The notes: a model not told the origin generated them from the sequence alone. 64,000 nucleotides of DNA from Sinorhizobium psoraleae (GCF_013283645.1 NZ_JABEKV010000003.1:124001-188000), one strand, 5' to 3'; positions 1 through 6,678 are shown, counted from the first letter of the stretch. Numbers and translations: made by a program.

Positions 1-306
1 ACCAAGGCGGCGCAGGTGGCGATCGTCCAGCAACTCGCCCTCGAATTGGCCAAGCACCACATTCGCGTCAATGCCGTCTGCCCGGGAGAGATCGAGACCG
101 AAATCGAAGAAAACACCAGTATGCGCCATGAAGAGGAGACGGCGATAGCGGTCGAGTGGCCGGACGGCCAGGTTCCGATTACCGGCGGCAAGCCCGGCCG
201 CAGTGAGGACGTTGCGGAAGTCATCCGCTTTCTGGTTTCGGATAGCGCGCGGCACGTGACCGGCAGCCCCATCTGGATCGATGGGGGCCAAGGCCTGCTG
301 AGATAG
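1..306 (+). CDS. SDR family oxidoreductase, C-terminal part
   Basis: The reading frame is open from base 1 and stops at TAG 304-306, so the N-terminus lies outside the window. The visible part begins with TKAAQ, the region just after the catalytic Lys of short-chain dehydrogenases, continues through 'IRVNAVCPG', and ends with 'GSPIWIDGGQGL', the usual C-terminal signature that follows the NAD(P)-binding fold. The Rossmann motif and catalytic Tyr are missing only because the window starts here. The substrate cannot be told. A strong hairpin follows the stop. Confidence 0.85.
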   Translation, partial: TKAAQVAIVQQLALELAKHHIRVNAVCPGEIETEIEENTSMRHEEETAIAVEWPDGQVPITGGKPGRSEDVAEVIRFLVSDSARHVTGSPIWIDGGQGLLR

Positions 307-317
307 GTCGTGGCGCC

Positions 318-358
318 AGATCATTCTCATCGTTTCAACGAAACAGTTAGAATGATCT
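318..358. terminator. Nested inverted repeat between convergent genes
   Basis: Perfect 10-bp arms AGATCATTCT (318-327) and AGAATGATCT (349-358) enclose a second small hairpin, GTTTC-aac-GAAAC (332-344). The outer stem extends further with GGCGCC/GGCGC-like flanks. It lies between the SDR stop (306) and the end of the oppositely transcribed GFA gene (390), where a bidirectional terminator is expected. There is no long U-tract, so it may instead be a repeated intergenic element. Confidence 0.55.
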
Positions 359-389
359 AGGCGCAGGCCTCATGTTCAGAGGCAGAGGA

Positions 390-806
390 TTACGCCGGCG
401 GCATCTTCTCGAATTTCTGCACGGCCGGATCGAGCCGGTCCCAGGCATGACCGCGCACCGTGTACGTCACCATCTGCGGCTCGTATCGGCCTGGATCGTC
501 GAGGCTTGCGGCGTGAATGGTGAAGAAGTCCGGCGTGTCCGAGAAGGTCAGATAGACAGGCGACCCGCAGGCGGGGCAGAAGCCGCGCGTCTTCACGTTC
601 CCGCTGTCGCTGACCATGTCCCAATGCGTCGCTTCGCCCTCGAGCCTCACCGCCTCCCTGCTAGGGAAGGTCAGATAGGATCCGTGCCCGGTGCCGCTCG
701 TACTCTGGCAATGGCGGCACTGGCAGTCGTTCATCGCGACCGGCTCGGCCGAGATTTCATAGCGGATCGCGCCGCAGGCGCAGCCGCCGGTATAAGGCTT
801 GCTCAT
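390..806 (-). CDS. GFA (CENP-V) family protein
   Basis: A 138-residue protein of the glutathione-dependent formaldehyde-activating (GFA/CENP-V) fold. It has the zinc-binding cysteine pattern of the family: CACG near residues 9-12, 'CQCRHCQ' near 28-34 and 'CPACGSP' near 76-82. These enzymes bind Zn and are annotated as S-hydroxymethylglutathione synthase-like, although most members have no proven activity. The start at 806 is chosen because GGGAGAGAG precedes that ATG; a longer frame to 884 would run into the next gene. It sits downstream of the SRPBCC/ArsR pair on the same strand. Confidence 0.85.
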   Translation of the reverse strand: MSKPYTGGCACGAIRYEISAEPVAMNDCQCRHCQSTSGTGHGSYLTFPSREAVRLEGEATHWDMVSDSGNVKTRGFCPACGSPVYLTFSDTPDFFTIHAASLDDPGRYEPQMVTYTVRGHAWDRLDPAVQKFEKMPPA

Positions 807-855
807 GTCTCTCTCCCAATAAAGCGCTGCATTGGCCACGGCGATTTCCGTCGCG

Positions 856-1320
856 TCAGTCCTTCCCGCCGGCGATAGCGCCAATGTTCTGGACTACCTT
901 CTTCCAGCCTTCGCCCATCTTCCTGAACGCCGTGTCGTTCTTCGGCAGGATGAAGCCGGAATGGACGAGGCGGAGGCGCGTGCCGTTTTCGACCTTGGAA
1001 AGGATGAACGTGACCACGGTGTCGAGCGGTGAGCCGTATCCGACGTTTCCCTCATCCCCGCCTCTCCAGGCATAGGCCAAACGTTCGTTCGGCTTCACCT
1101 CCAGCACCTGGCAGTGAATGGTGCCGTCCCACGCGCCGGCCGGCGTGGTCTGATAAGTAAATCGCTTGCCTTCCACGGGCTCGAAGCCGGTCGGCATCAT
1201 CAGCCACCGGCCCATCAAATTGGCTGTGGTCAGCGTGTTCCAGATCGTCTCCGGCGTATGCGGGAAAACCTCGTCGACCACTATTTCTTGCACATCGAGT
1301 TTCAATGCGGCGTCGTTCAT
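856..1320 (-). CDS. SRPBCC (AHSA1-type) domain protein
   Basis: A 154-residue protein of the START/Bet v1-like SRPBCC fold, AHSA1 branch: 'VFPHTPETIWNTLTT' at the N-terminus, a central 'W.G..H..VLEVKPNERLAYAW' strand region and a C-terminal helix ('MGEGWKKVVQNIGAIA'). These domains bind hydrophobic ligands; the ligand here is unknown. Its start overlaps the stop of the ArsR gene by 4 bp (ATGA), a very common rhizobial pair in which the regulator controls the SRPBCC protein. The GFA gene behind it may be the third gene of the operon. Confidence 0.88.
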   Translation of the reverse strand: MNDAALKLDVQEIVVDEVFPHTPETIWNTLTTANLMGRWLMMPTGFEPVEGKRFTYQTTPAGAWDGTIHCQVLEVKPNERLAYAWRGGDEGNVGYGSPLDTVVTFILSKVENGTRLRLVHSGFILPKNDTAFRKMGEGWKKVVQNIGAIAGGKD

Positions 1321-1646
1321 GGATCAATTTCCTTCAGCAATGTTCTGAGATCTGCAAAGCGTTCGCGCCAGAAGACGCCGTAATGGCTCATCCAGTCGAC
1401 CAGCGGCGCGAGGCCGTCCGGCTGAGCGCGGTAATAGACTTTTCGGCCTTCGGGGCGCTCGGCCACCAGACCGGCCTGCTTCAGGGCCTTGAGGTGTTGA
1501 GAAACAGCACCCTGCGTCACGCCGCTCCCTCGCGTCAGATCGACGACGGTGATCTCGCCGGAGTTGACGACCTGCTCAAACACGGCCCGTCGTGTGGGAT
1601 CGGCAAGGGCGCGCATGACGGCGTTGATATGAGTGGCTTCGGTCAT
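1317..1646 (-). CDS. ArsR family transcriptional regulator
   Basis: A 109-residue winged-helix repressor: 'MRALADPTRRAVFEQVV' opens the domain, 'GVTQGAVSQHLKALKQAGLV' is the recognition helix-turn-helix and 'GRKVYYRAQP' the wing. No Cys metal-binding motif is seen, so it is probably not a metal sensor; it belongs to the type paired with SRPBCC genes. The ATG at 1646 is preferred over an upstream TTG (1682), because that TTG is part of a good -35 box. No Shine-Dalgarno precedes 1646, which fits a leaderless mRNA. Confidence 0.88.
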   Translation of the reverse strand: MTEATHINAVMRALADPTRRAVFEQVVNSGEITVVDLTRGSGVTQGAVSQHLKALKQAGLVAERPEGRKVYYRAQPDGLAPLVDWMSHYGVFWRERFADLRTLLKEIDP

Positions 1647-1653
1647 GGCGAAA

Positions 1654-1682
1654 TCAATAGCGTGCGCTAATTGATTAGTCAA
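1654..1682 (-). promoter_or_regulatory. arsR promoter with palindromic operator
   Basis: On the minus strand TTGACT (1682-1677), a 17-bp spacer and TATTGA (1659-1654) form a sigma-70-like promoter. The spacer contains CTAAT-N2-ATTAG (1667-1678), a dyad ideally placed for a repressor. Transcription would begin about 6 nt after the -10, almost at the ATG (1646), hence a leaderless message. Confidence 0.55.
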
Positions 1683-1800
1683 GGCTAATTGCTTCGAATG
1701 ATGTGTTGCTCCTCAGTGAGCAAAGAAAATGAGGCCACCGGTACGCGATCGCCACCGTGCTCGACGCGAAATATCCGCCGATGCTTTTCCTGGAACTGCT

Positions 1801-1998
1801 CTAATCGCCTTTGGTCTTGCCCGCGTCCGACAGCTTGCCGCGATGGGGGTCCTTCAGATTTTCCCCGACCGCATCCCTGTCCCGCTCGGGATTATCCTTG
1901 GCGGGAAGGTAGCCCCTCGGCTTCGTCTCCTTCGGCCCTTCCCAGCGCGGCGATTGTTCCGTTGTGCCGGGCGCACCCGGTTTCGGCGTTTTCATCAT
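1801..1998 (-). CDS. Small hydrophilic stress-type protein (unknown)
   Basis: A 64-65 residue protein rich in Lys, Asp, Pro and Gly with no hydrophobic segment, probably unstructured and cytoplasmic. Two ATG codons in a row (1998, 1995) follow GGAGAG, so the start is well supported. An EcfG-type promoter lies 29-53 bp upstream (2027-2051), which points to induction in the general stress response. I do not recognise a named family. It resembles other short hydrophilic proteins of rhizobial stress islands only in composition. Confidence 0.7.
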   Translation of the reverse strand: MMKTPKPGAPGTTEQSPRWEGPKETKPRGYLPAKDNPERDRDAVGENLKDPHRGKLSDAGKTKGD

Positions 1999-2026
1999 TG
2001 CTCTCCACGTTTATCTTCGGTGACGA

Positions 2027-2051
2027 AACCACAGCGGCTGCAAATCGTTCC
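2027..2051 (-). promoter_or_regulatory. EcfG/RpoE2-type promoter
   Basis: GGAAC (2051-2047), 16-bp spacer, GGTT (2030-2027) on the minus strand. It is placed about 30 bp upstream of the ATG at 1998. Confidence 0.6.
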
Positions 2052-2063
2052 CGGTTTTCAAGA

Positions 2064-2261
2064 TCATCGCTCCCGCGTTGCCAGCAAGAACTTGTCCAAA
2101 AAATAGGGCCCCATCAAATCGATGGAGCCCGATCTGCACTGTCGTTTGGGATCGCGCGGATCCGTAGGGGCTTGCGGAGAGGGGACTTTTTCCACGCGGT
2201 CCGACAGATAAACCGGAAGCGCGGCAATTTGTTCCCGATCGGTCAGGAAAAGCTTGCGCAC
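2064..2261 (-). CDS. Possible small protein, doubtful
   Basis: An open frame of 65 codons could start at GTG 2261, just past the stop of the preceding YqjD-like gene (2269). Its sequence ('VRKLFLTDREQIAALPVYL') looks protein-like, but there is no clear ribosome site and the 3' end overlaps nothing informative. It may be a relic. Otherwise this 270-bp gap holds only the promoter at 2027-2051. Confidence 0.25.
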   Translation of the reverse strand: MRKLFLTDREQIAALPVYLSDRVEKVPSPQAPTDPRDPKRQCRSGSIDLMGPYFLDKFLLATRER

Positions 2262-2268
2262 TCCATAT

Positions 2269-2520
2269 TCACCACGACCAGAACCGCTGGCTTCGCGCAG
2301 GAGCGGCCGATGTACCGCCCATGACGAAACCCGCGACGAATGCGAGGGTCGCGACCACGAGCAGCGTGCTACTGAGCGCGGCCGGATGCTCGCGCGCGGT
2401 CCCGGCAACCACCGCCGCCTCGTCGCGGACGTAGCGTGCGGCATCCTGAGCCCTCGTTTTCAGATCGGGTTCCGCCGGCCTGCCGGTGAAGCCGGCTTTC
2501 AGCGATTTCGGCGCTGCCAT
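2269..2520 (-). CDS. YqjD/ElaB-like small membrane protein
   Basis: An 83-residue protein with a hydrophilic helical N-terminal half ('DLKTRAQDAARYVRDEAAVVAGTAREHP') followed by one C-terminal transmembrane segment (about residues 50-70, 'LSSTLLVVATLAFVAGFVMGG'). This is the layout of tail-anchored ElaB/YqjD-type proteins, which in enterobacteria associate with ribosomes in stationary phase; family membership is inferred from layout. GGAGTAG lies 5-6 nt before the ATG. It follows the 81-residue gene by 11 bp and is probably cotranscribed from the stress promoter at 2804-2828. Confidence 0.72.
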   Translation of the reverse strand: MAAPKSLKAGFTGRPAEPDLKTRAQDAARYVRDEAAVVAGTAREHPAALSSTLLVVATLAFVAGFVMGGTSAAPARSQRFWSW

Positions 2521-2531
2521 CGTTCTACTCC

Positions 2532-2777
2532 TTATTCCTGGTCTTTCATGCCCGGGGTCGGATAGCGTTGGTCCGCTTCCTCGAGATCGGACTCCACGAG
2601 ATAATCATCTCTCTTCGAGTGCACGGCTTCCCGCATGGCGCGATGGTTAGCGAGATCGTCCGGCTCGACGGGCTGCTTCTTCGAGCGCGGATGCAAATCA
2701 CTATCCTTCTCGATGGGTCTCTGTCCGGCGGTATTGCCGGGGACGCCCTTGCGCCGCTTTTCAGTGTCTTTCATCAT
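2532..2777 (-). CDS. Small hydrophilic protein (unknown)
   Basis: An 80-81 residue highly charged protein ('KRRKGVPGNTAGQRP', 'EADQRYPTPGMKDQE') without membrane segments. A textbook AGGAGG sits 3-6 nt before two adjacent ATGs (2777, 2774). An exact EcfG-type promoter lies at 2804-2828. It leads a two-gene unit with the YqjD-like protein. Function unknown; composition suggests an intrinsically disordered stress protein. Confidence 0.72.
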   Translation of the reverse strand: MMKDTEKRRKGVPGNTAGQRPIEKDSDLHPRSKKQPVEPDDLANHRAMREAVHSKRDDYLVESDLEEADQRYPTPGMKDQE

Positions 2778-2803
2778 TTCCTCCTGAGGGTTCCTGATGG
2801 GTC

Positions 2804-2828
2804 AACGCCAGCCCGGATAGGAAGTTCC
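2804..2828 (-). promoter_or_regulatory. EcfG/RpoE2-type promoter
   Basis: GGAAC (2828-2824), 16-bp spacer, CGTT (2807-2804) on the minus strand, matching the RpoE2 consensus exactly. The ATG is at 2777. Confidence 0.7.
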
Positions 2829-2860
2829 CCGACGGAAACCCTCGGACGATCCTCAAGCGA

Positions 2861-2992
2861 TCAATCGGTCGTGGCGGGAACGCGTGTGCCGTCTTGCTCG
2901 GCAGGATTGCGATCGGCGGCATCATAGATCAGCAAAGCGAGAGCCGCTGCCGTCAGAAAGACAATACCTGTGAGAATCGTGCGCGGTTTCAT
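2861..2992 (-). CDS. 43-residue single-pass membrane peptide
   Basis: A 43-residue frame: a Lys/Arg start (MKPRT), one hydrophobic stretch (about residues 6-23, 'ILTGIVFLTAAALALLIY') and a hydrophilic tail (DAADRNPAEQDGTRV). It could be an inner-membrane peptide or a cleaved leader. It is supported by an exact EcfG-type promoter 24-48 bp upstream (3016-3040) and by good protein-like composition; the ribosome site is weak. The family is unknown. Confidence 0.6.
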   Translation of the reverse strand: MKPRTILTGIVFLTAAALALLIYDAADRNPAEQDGTRVPATTD

Positions 2993-3015
2993 TGCCAATC
3001 GTCCCGAAGTGAGGA

Positions 3016-3040
3016 AACGCCTCCCGGTGCAATCGGTTCC
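3016..3040 (-). promoter_or_regulatory. EcfG/RpoE2-type promoter
   Basis: GGAAC (3040-3036), 16-bp spacer, CGTT (3019-3016) on the minus strand, serving the 43-residue gene that starts at 2992. Confidence 0.68.
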
Positions 3041-3076
3041 GACGATACACGGGACAACCGCGAGCGGAATACGTCC

Positions 3077-3102
3077 GGAACAAAAGCGTCCGGCCCTCGG
3101 TT
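3077..3102 (+). promoter_or_regulatory. EcfG/RpoE2-type promoter for the SDR gene
   Basis: GGAAC (3077-3081), 17-bp spacer, GGTT (3099-3102) on the plus strand, 64 bp before the SDR start. The leader then carries a hairpin AAGGCGG (3120-3126)/CCGCCTT (3138-3144). Confidence 0.5.
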
Positions 3103-3165
3103 AGACCCCACACAACACGAAGGCGGAACTGCGAAAGCCGCCTTGTTCACACGGAGTCTTCGGAA

Positions 3166-4023
3166 ATGGATACCTTCCCTCACCCTCCCTTTGCGCGGCA
3201 ACCCCAGGCCATGCCCGGAACGACGGATCGAATGGAGCCATTACCGGATCATGGGGAGAATTCCTACAAGGGCTCGGGCCGGCTGAAGGGAAAGAAGGCG
3301 ATCATAACCGGCGGCGATAGCGGCATCGGCAGGGCCGTGGCGATCGCCTATGCCCGAGAGGGCGCGGACGTTCTGATCTCCTATCTGAGCGAGCACGAAG
3401 ACGCGCAAGCGACGAAGGCGCTCGTCGAAGAAGCCGGGCGCAAGGCCGTGCTGGTAGCGGGCGACATCCAGTCCTCCGATCATTGCCGGCGCATCGTCGA
3501 TACGGCAGTGGAAGAGCTCGGTGGTATAGATATTCTCGTCAACAACGCTGCTCACCAGGCGGCATTCAAGGCGATCGAAGACATAACCGACGAAGAATGG
3601 GAACTGACTTTCAAGGTCAACATCCATGCGATTTTCTACCTGACCAAGGCGGCGGTGCCGCATATGCATGAAGGCAGTGCGATTATAAATACTGCCTCCA
3701 TCAATGCCGACAGCCCCAATCCGACCCTGCTTGCTTACGCCACCACCAAGGGTGCGCTCCACAACTTCACGGCCGGGCTGGCGCAGTTGCTGGCAGAGCG
3801 GGGCATACGCGCGAATGTCGTGGCTCCAGGCCCAATCTGGACGCCGCTGATTCCTTCCACCCTTCCGGAAGATTCGGTCGTCAACTTCGGCAAGCAGGTA
3901 CCGATGAAGCGCCCCGGCCAGCCGGTGGAACTGGCGTCGACCTTCGTGATGTTGGCGGATCCGATGTCGAGCTACGTGTCCGGCGCCACGATCGCGGTGA
4001 CCGGAGGCAAGCCATTCCTCTGA
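3166..4023 (+). CDS. SDR family oxidoreductase (YghA-like)
   Basis: A 285-residue NAD(P)-dependent dehydrogenase of the YghA/YdaD/GsiB-linked SDR group that carries an extra N-terminal arm of about 40 residues. The nucleotide site TGGDSGIG is at residues 48-55, followed by NNAA, the Ser region 'INTASINA' and the catalytic Tyr-Lys in 'YATTKGALH'; it ends with 'VTGGKPFL'. Members are general-stress proteins in several bacteria, and the upstream EcfG-type promoter fits that. The physiological substrate is unknown. A shorter start at Met16 or Met23 is possible. Confidence 0.9.
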   Translation: MDTFPHPPFARQPQAMPGTTDRMEPLPDHGENSYKGSGRLKGKKAIITGGDSGIGRAVAIAYAREGADVLISYLSEHEDAQATKALVEEAGRKAVLVAGDIQSSDHCRRIVDTAVEELGGIDILVNNAAHQAAFKAIEDITDEEWELTFKVNIHAIFYLTKAAVPHMHEGSAIINTASINADSPNPTLLAYATTKGALHNFTAGLAQLLAERGIRANVVAPGPIWTPLIPSTLPEDSVVNFGKQVPMKRPGQPVELASTFVMLADPMSSYVSGATIAVTGGKPFL

Positions 4024-4179
4024 TAACGGGGTAAGGAAAAGTTCGAAACAGTTGGCGCGCGTTTGAAATCGCAACACGTCCGGATGCGGGTCACGTGATT
4101 CTGAGTCTAGGCAACCCGACGGCGATCCGGTCGCATATGATAAGTTTGCCGGCGCTGCTTCGCCGGCACCAGCCAGATA

Positions 4180-4446
4180 TCAGGAACCGGTCCAGCTATT
4201 GACGCGGAATTGTGCTTCCTCAGCCGCCTTGATGAATGCGGCCCGTGCCGCATCGGGTTCGTCAGCTCCCTCGATCACGCGGTCGCATACAGCCAATGCC
4301 TCGCTTTTTGCCTCGCCTTCCGCGAGCGGCCAGTGGTTCTTGAGGCATAGGAAGGCGTCGCGTGTACTCTGCACCCGCAGCACGCGGCTCGGCGCCTCCA
4401 GGATGACTGCTTCGCTCCACAGGCGATCCTGCGTCAGAGTTGGCAT
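4180..4446 (-). CDS. DUF982 family protein
   Basis: An 88-residue protein with the pattern of the rhizobial DUF982 family: 'VQSTRDAFLCLKNHWP' followed by 'GEAKSEALAVCDRVIEG' and 'ARAAFIKAAEEAQF'. The family has no known function and occurs in many copies on rhizobial plasmids. Its ATG overlaps the TAA stop of the upstream CBS gene by one base (TAATG), so the two are translationally coupled. It is the last gene of a unit driven by the stress promoter at 5162-5186. Confidence 0.8.
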   Translation of the reverse strand: MPTLTQDRLWSEAVILEAPSRVLRVQSTRDAFLCLKNHWPLAEGEAKSEALAVCDRVIEGADEPDAARAAFIKAAEEAQFRVNSWTGS

Positions 4447-4916
4447 TAGGAAACTCCTTCGAGCGGAGGTGATTGGGATGCCTGGCGGCTTATTCCACCC
4501 AGTACGAGGCCACCGAGTTCCGGGCTCGCCCGCGTGATATCCCCCAGTGAAACGATGCCGGCTGCGCGCTTCTTTTCGTCGACGACAACAAGACGGCGTA
4601 TTTTGTAATCATGCATTTTTTGTGCGGCCAGCAGGATGCTGTCATCCTCCTCGCAGGATTCGGCCGAAACCGTCATGAACTCGAACACGGCCGTCGATGT
4701 CGACAGTCCCTGGGCAACCACCGAGGTAAGGATGTCTCGGTCCGTGACGATCCCAAGGATCGTTCCGACGCCCGGGGCCTCGACTGGCAGGGCGCCAACG
4801 CCTGCCTCTTCCATCAAACGCGCAACCGACTGCGCCGTGTCGCTCGGTGAAACGGTGAAGACCAGTCTGGACATCACGTCCCGCACGCGTATCGCTTTGT
4901 CTTCATGGGCGGCCAT
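4446..4916 (-). CDS. Paired CBS domain protein
   Basis: A 156-residue protein built almost entirely of two CBS motifs: 'VRDVMSRLVFTVSPSDTAQSVARLM' to 'GIVTDRDILTSVV', and 'MTVSAESCEEDDSILLAAQKM' to 'GIVSLGDITR'. CBS pairs bind adenosyl ligands such as AMP, ATP or NAD(H) and act as energy sensors; the partner is unknown. The start at 4916 is chosen for the AGGAG about 9 nt upstream. It overlaps the preceding small basic gene by 14 bp, indicating coupling. Confidence 0.85.
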   Translation of the reverse strand: MAAHEDKAIRVRDVMSRLVFTVSPSDTAQSVARLMEEAGVGALPVEAPGVGTILGIVTDRDILTSVVAQGLSTSTAVFEFMTVSAESCEEDDSILLAAQKMHDYKIRRLVVVDEKKRAAGIVSLGDITRASPELGGLVLGGISRQASQSPPLEGVS

Positions 4917-5106
4917 TGATGAGACTCCTGCCATTGATGGATGCGGGCACCCTGACTTCCTCATCAGCCGACTTCTTGAGTGTGAGATCTACGCGATAGG
5001 GAACGATGACCTGGGGTTGCCATGTATTTCTTCGCGTCTTCTTCGGATTCGGATTCTCAGGCGGCCGCTGGAATCTCTGACGCTTCTTCTTCGATCGTTG
5101 CCGCAC
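4903..5106 (-). CDS. Small basic protein with GTG start
   Basis: A 67-residue protein with a very basic N-terminus (VRQRSKKKRQRFQRPPENPNPKK), possibly nucleic-acid binding. The frame is open to 5193, but the EcfG-type promoter at 5162-5186 places the RNA start near 5155, and a perfect AAGGAG stands 6 nt before GTG 5104-5106, so that start is chosen. Its stop overlaps the CBS start. It is the first gene of a three-gene unit. The family is unknown. Confidence 0.55.
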   Translation of the reverse strand: MRQRSKKKRQRFQRPPENPNPKKTRRNTWQPQVIVPYRVDLTLKKSADEEVRVPASINGRSLINGRP

Positions 5107-5161
5107 GATGCTCTCCTTCTGCTGGTATGGACGTGCGCGGGCTTTGCCGCAATGCATCCTT

Positions 5162-5186
5162 AACGCACCACAGAGAGAGCAGTTCC
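5162..5186 (-). promoter_or_regulatory. EcfG/RpoE2-type promoter
   Basis: GGAAC (5186-5182), 16-bp spacer, CGTT (5165-5162) on the minus strand. It serves the small basic protein-CBS-DUF982 unit. Confidence 0.68.
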
Positions 5187-5212
5187 CGCCCATGGCAGGC
5201 TATTTCGTCTTA

Positions 5213-5488
5213 TCAACGATCGCTTTTCGGCGCAGCGGCGGCAGTTTCCGCCGCCGCGCGTGCGCTGGCGTCCTGGAGAATGGATGAAATTTCCGTCGTC
5301 ACTGCGTTCTGTCGCGCAAAGGCTTCGGACGGCACTATCCCCGGATCTTCCTCATGATCCTGCACGATCAGTTCTTCTTCCAGGATGCGATTGATCACCA
5401 GCCAGGCATCGTCATTTTTTGCCAGTGCCGAAAGGACAGCCACGAGGATTTCGCGGTGGGCGGCTAGCCGAAACTCGATGTTTTCCAT
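5213..5488 (-). CDS. Small acidic/helical protein (unknown)
   Basis: A 91-residue soluble protein, largely helical ('IEFRLAAHREILVAVLSALAK', 'VINRILEEELIVQDHEEDPG', 'ISSILQDASARAAAETAAAA'). GCGGAG stands 5 nt before the ATG. It lies 42 bp after the DUF1236 gene on the same strand and is probably in its operon. I do not recognise the family. Confidence 0.7.
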   Translation of the reverse strand: MENIEFRLAAHREILVAVLSALAKNDDAWLVINRILEEELIVQDHEEDPGIVPSEAFARQNAVTTEISSILQDASARAAAETAAAAPKSDR

Positions 5489-5530
5489 GCTCCGCTTTCC
5501 GATCTTTTCGCGCTGGCAGGGGCCCGTTCG

Positions 5531-5815
5531 TTATTCAAGAACCTGCACGACGGTCTTCGTCTTCGGGTTCACAATGACCCGCTTTTCGTTGACGACTGCG
5601 TAGCCGTACTCAGGCTGGTCAGGAATCGGGTAAACCTCCACCACTTCGGGCACCGGCTGTCCAACGACGATCTCGCCCTCATATTGAATGGACGGCGTAT
5701 TCTGTTCCAACACGTAGGTCCTGACCTCGCCGGGCAACACGACCGTTGTCTGGGCAATCGCCGACGAACCGGCCGTCAGCAGCACAGCAGCAATCATCAT
5801 GGCAAATTTATTCAT
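5531..5815 (-). CDS. DUF1236 family secreted protein
   Basis: A 94-residue protein with a clear signal peptide (MNKFAMMIAAVLLTAGSSAIA, cut before QTT) and the DUF1236 core 'VGQPVPEVVEVYPIPD' followed by 'YGYAVVNEKRVIVNPKTKTVVQVL'. It is exported to the periplasm and its function is unknown. The start at 5815 has AAGGAG 6 nt upstream. An EcfG-type promoter lies 30-54 bp before it. The longer frame to 6049 is not used because it has no ribosome site. Confidence 0.85.
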   Translation of the reverse strand: MNKFAMMIAAVLLTAGSSAIAQTTVVLPGEVRTYVLEQNTPSIQYEGEIVVGQPVPEVVEVYPIPDQPEYGYAVVNEKRVIVNPKTKTVVQVLE

Positions 5816-5844
5816 GATATACTCCTTCCGTAAGGGACCCTCCC

Positions 5845-5869
5845 AACCAGCGGCAACGCAAATGGTTCC
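5845..5869 (-). promoter_or_regulatory. EcfG/RpoE2-type promoter
   Basis: GGAAC (5869-5865), 16-bp spacer, GGTT (5848-5845) on the minus strand, upstream of the DUF1236 gene. Confidence 0.6.
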
Positions 5870-6031
5870 CGGTCCGCTCGTGCTCGGTCCAAGTCGTGAC
5901 CTCTCCGGTTGTGGCTTGTTTCGCCGCCGTGTGCCAGCCGAGGCAGCCCTGTGCGCGTGTGCAAAGGAAGAACGTCTCTGGAGCCGATTGTAAGCGGTAA
6001 CCTCGTCACCCCGCTTCGACGAACGGCGCAA

Positions 6032-6062
6032 AAAGAGGTCCATCGACAAGAAGGACCTCTTT
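6032..6062 (-). terminator. Rho-independent terminator
   Basis: Perfect 10-bp arms AAAGAGGTCC (6032-6041) and GGACCTCTTT (6053-6062) with an 11-nt loop. Read on the minus strand, the stem runs into TTTTTGCGC. It lies 42 bp past the stop of the Gly-rich gene. Confidence 0.8.
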
Positions 6063-6103
6063 AGACCCCCTTTAGGCAGTCATCAGGTTAGAACTGGCTG
6101 TCC

Positions 6104-6409
6104 TCAACCGCCGCTGCCCGATGTGCCGCCGGTGCCGGCACCGTCGTCCCCTCCACCTCCACTGCCAGTATCCTCTGGGCCACCACCGCCGCCGGTACCG
6201 TCCTCAGGGCCGCCGCCTCCACCGGTACCGTCCTCACGACCACTGCTGTCGTTGCTGCTGTCTCGCGTTCCTCCCGGTATGAGAATGACACCGTTGTCGG
6301 CGTAGGCATTGCTTGAATCGCTGTCCACACTCGCCGAGATGAGCGGCGATACAGTCGCGGATGCGAGCCCAAGCAGCGACGCGGCGATGACTCTTGGAAG
6401 CTTGTCCAT
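6104..6409 (-). CDS. Secreted Gly/Asp-rich repeat protein
   Basis: A 101-residue protein with a signal-peptide-like start (MDKLPRVIAASLLGLASATVSPLISA) and a low-complexity C-terminal half made of repeats of the form EDGTGGGGGP (about two and a half copies, then degenerate). AGGAGG lies 8 nt before ATG 6407-6409. It is probably an exported, unstructured envelope protein. A stable hairpin sits directly in front of the ribosome site and a terminator follows. No family is recognised; the repeat may vary in copy number between strains. Confidence 0.65.
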   Translation of the reverse strand: MDKLPRVIAASLLGLASATVSPLISASVDSDSSNAYADNGVILIPGGTRDSSNDSSGREDGTGGGGGPEDGTGGGGGPEDTGSGGGGDDGAGTGGTSGSGG

Positions 6410-6424
6410 TGCATATCCTCCTTT

Positions 6425-6442
6425 GGCGGGCAAATGCCCGCC
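6425..6442 (-). promoter_or_regulatory. Hairpin directly before the Shine-Dalgarno site
   Basis: GGCGGGC-aaat-GCCCGCC is a perfect 7-bp stem with a 4-nt loop. On the minus-strand mRNA it ends just before AAAGGAGG of the Gly-rich gene. It could stabilise the message or tune translation. The rest of 6443-6653 shows no gene. Confidence 0.45.
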
Positions 6443-6653
6443 TCGGGCCAACCTTCACGAAGGAAAGCAGGCATCTGCCCCAGCCAGTCGAAGGATCGCA
6501 CCAGACAGAGGCATTTTAGAGATCTGCAATACCACTGCCGAATCTGCGGCGGCACGAGAGCCGCGCGGAGAGAGGATCGGCTGTACTTTGAAGAACCAGG
6601 TAGCCAAGTAACGGGGCGTCCCACCGGCCCTTAAATATCATCCACGGCGCGAG

Positions 6654-6678
6654 GGAACCAAAAGGCAAGCCAGGCATT
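6654..6678 (+). promoter_or_regulatory. Weak EcfG-like promoter before the sigma gene
   Basis: GGAAC (6654-6658) is followed after 16 bp by CATT (6675-6678), which fits the loose RpoE2 consensus GGAAC-N18-TT but lacks the usual G. It suggests possible autoregulation of the ECF gene. Confidence 0.35.
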
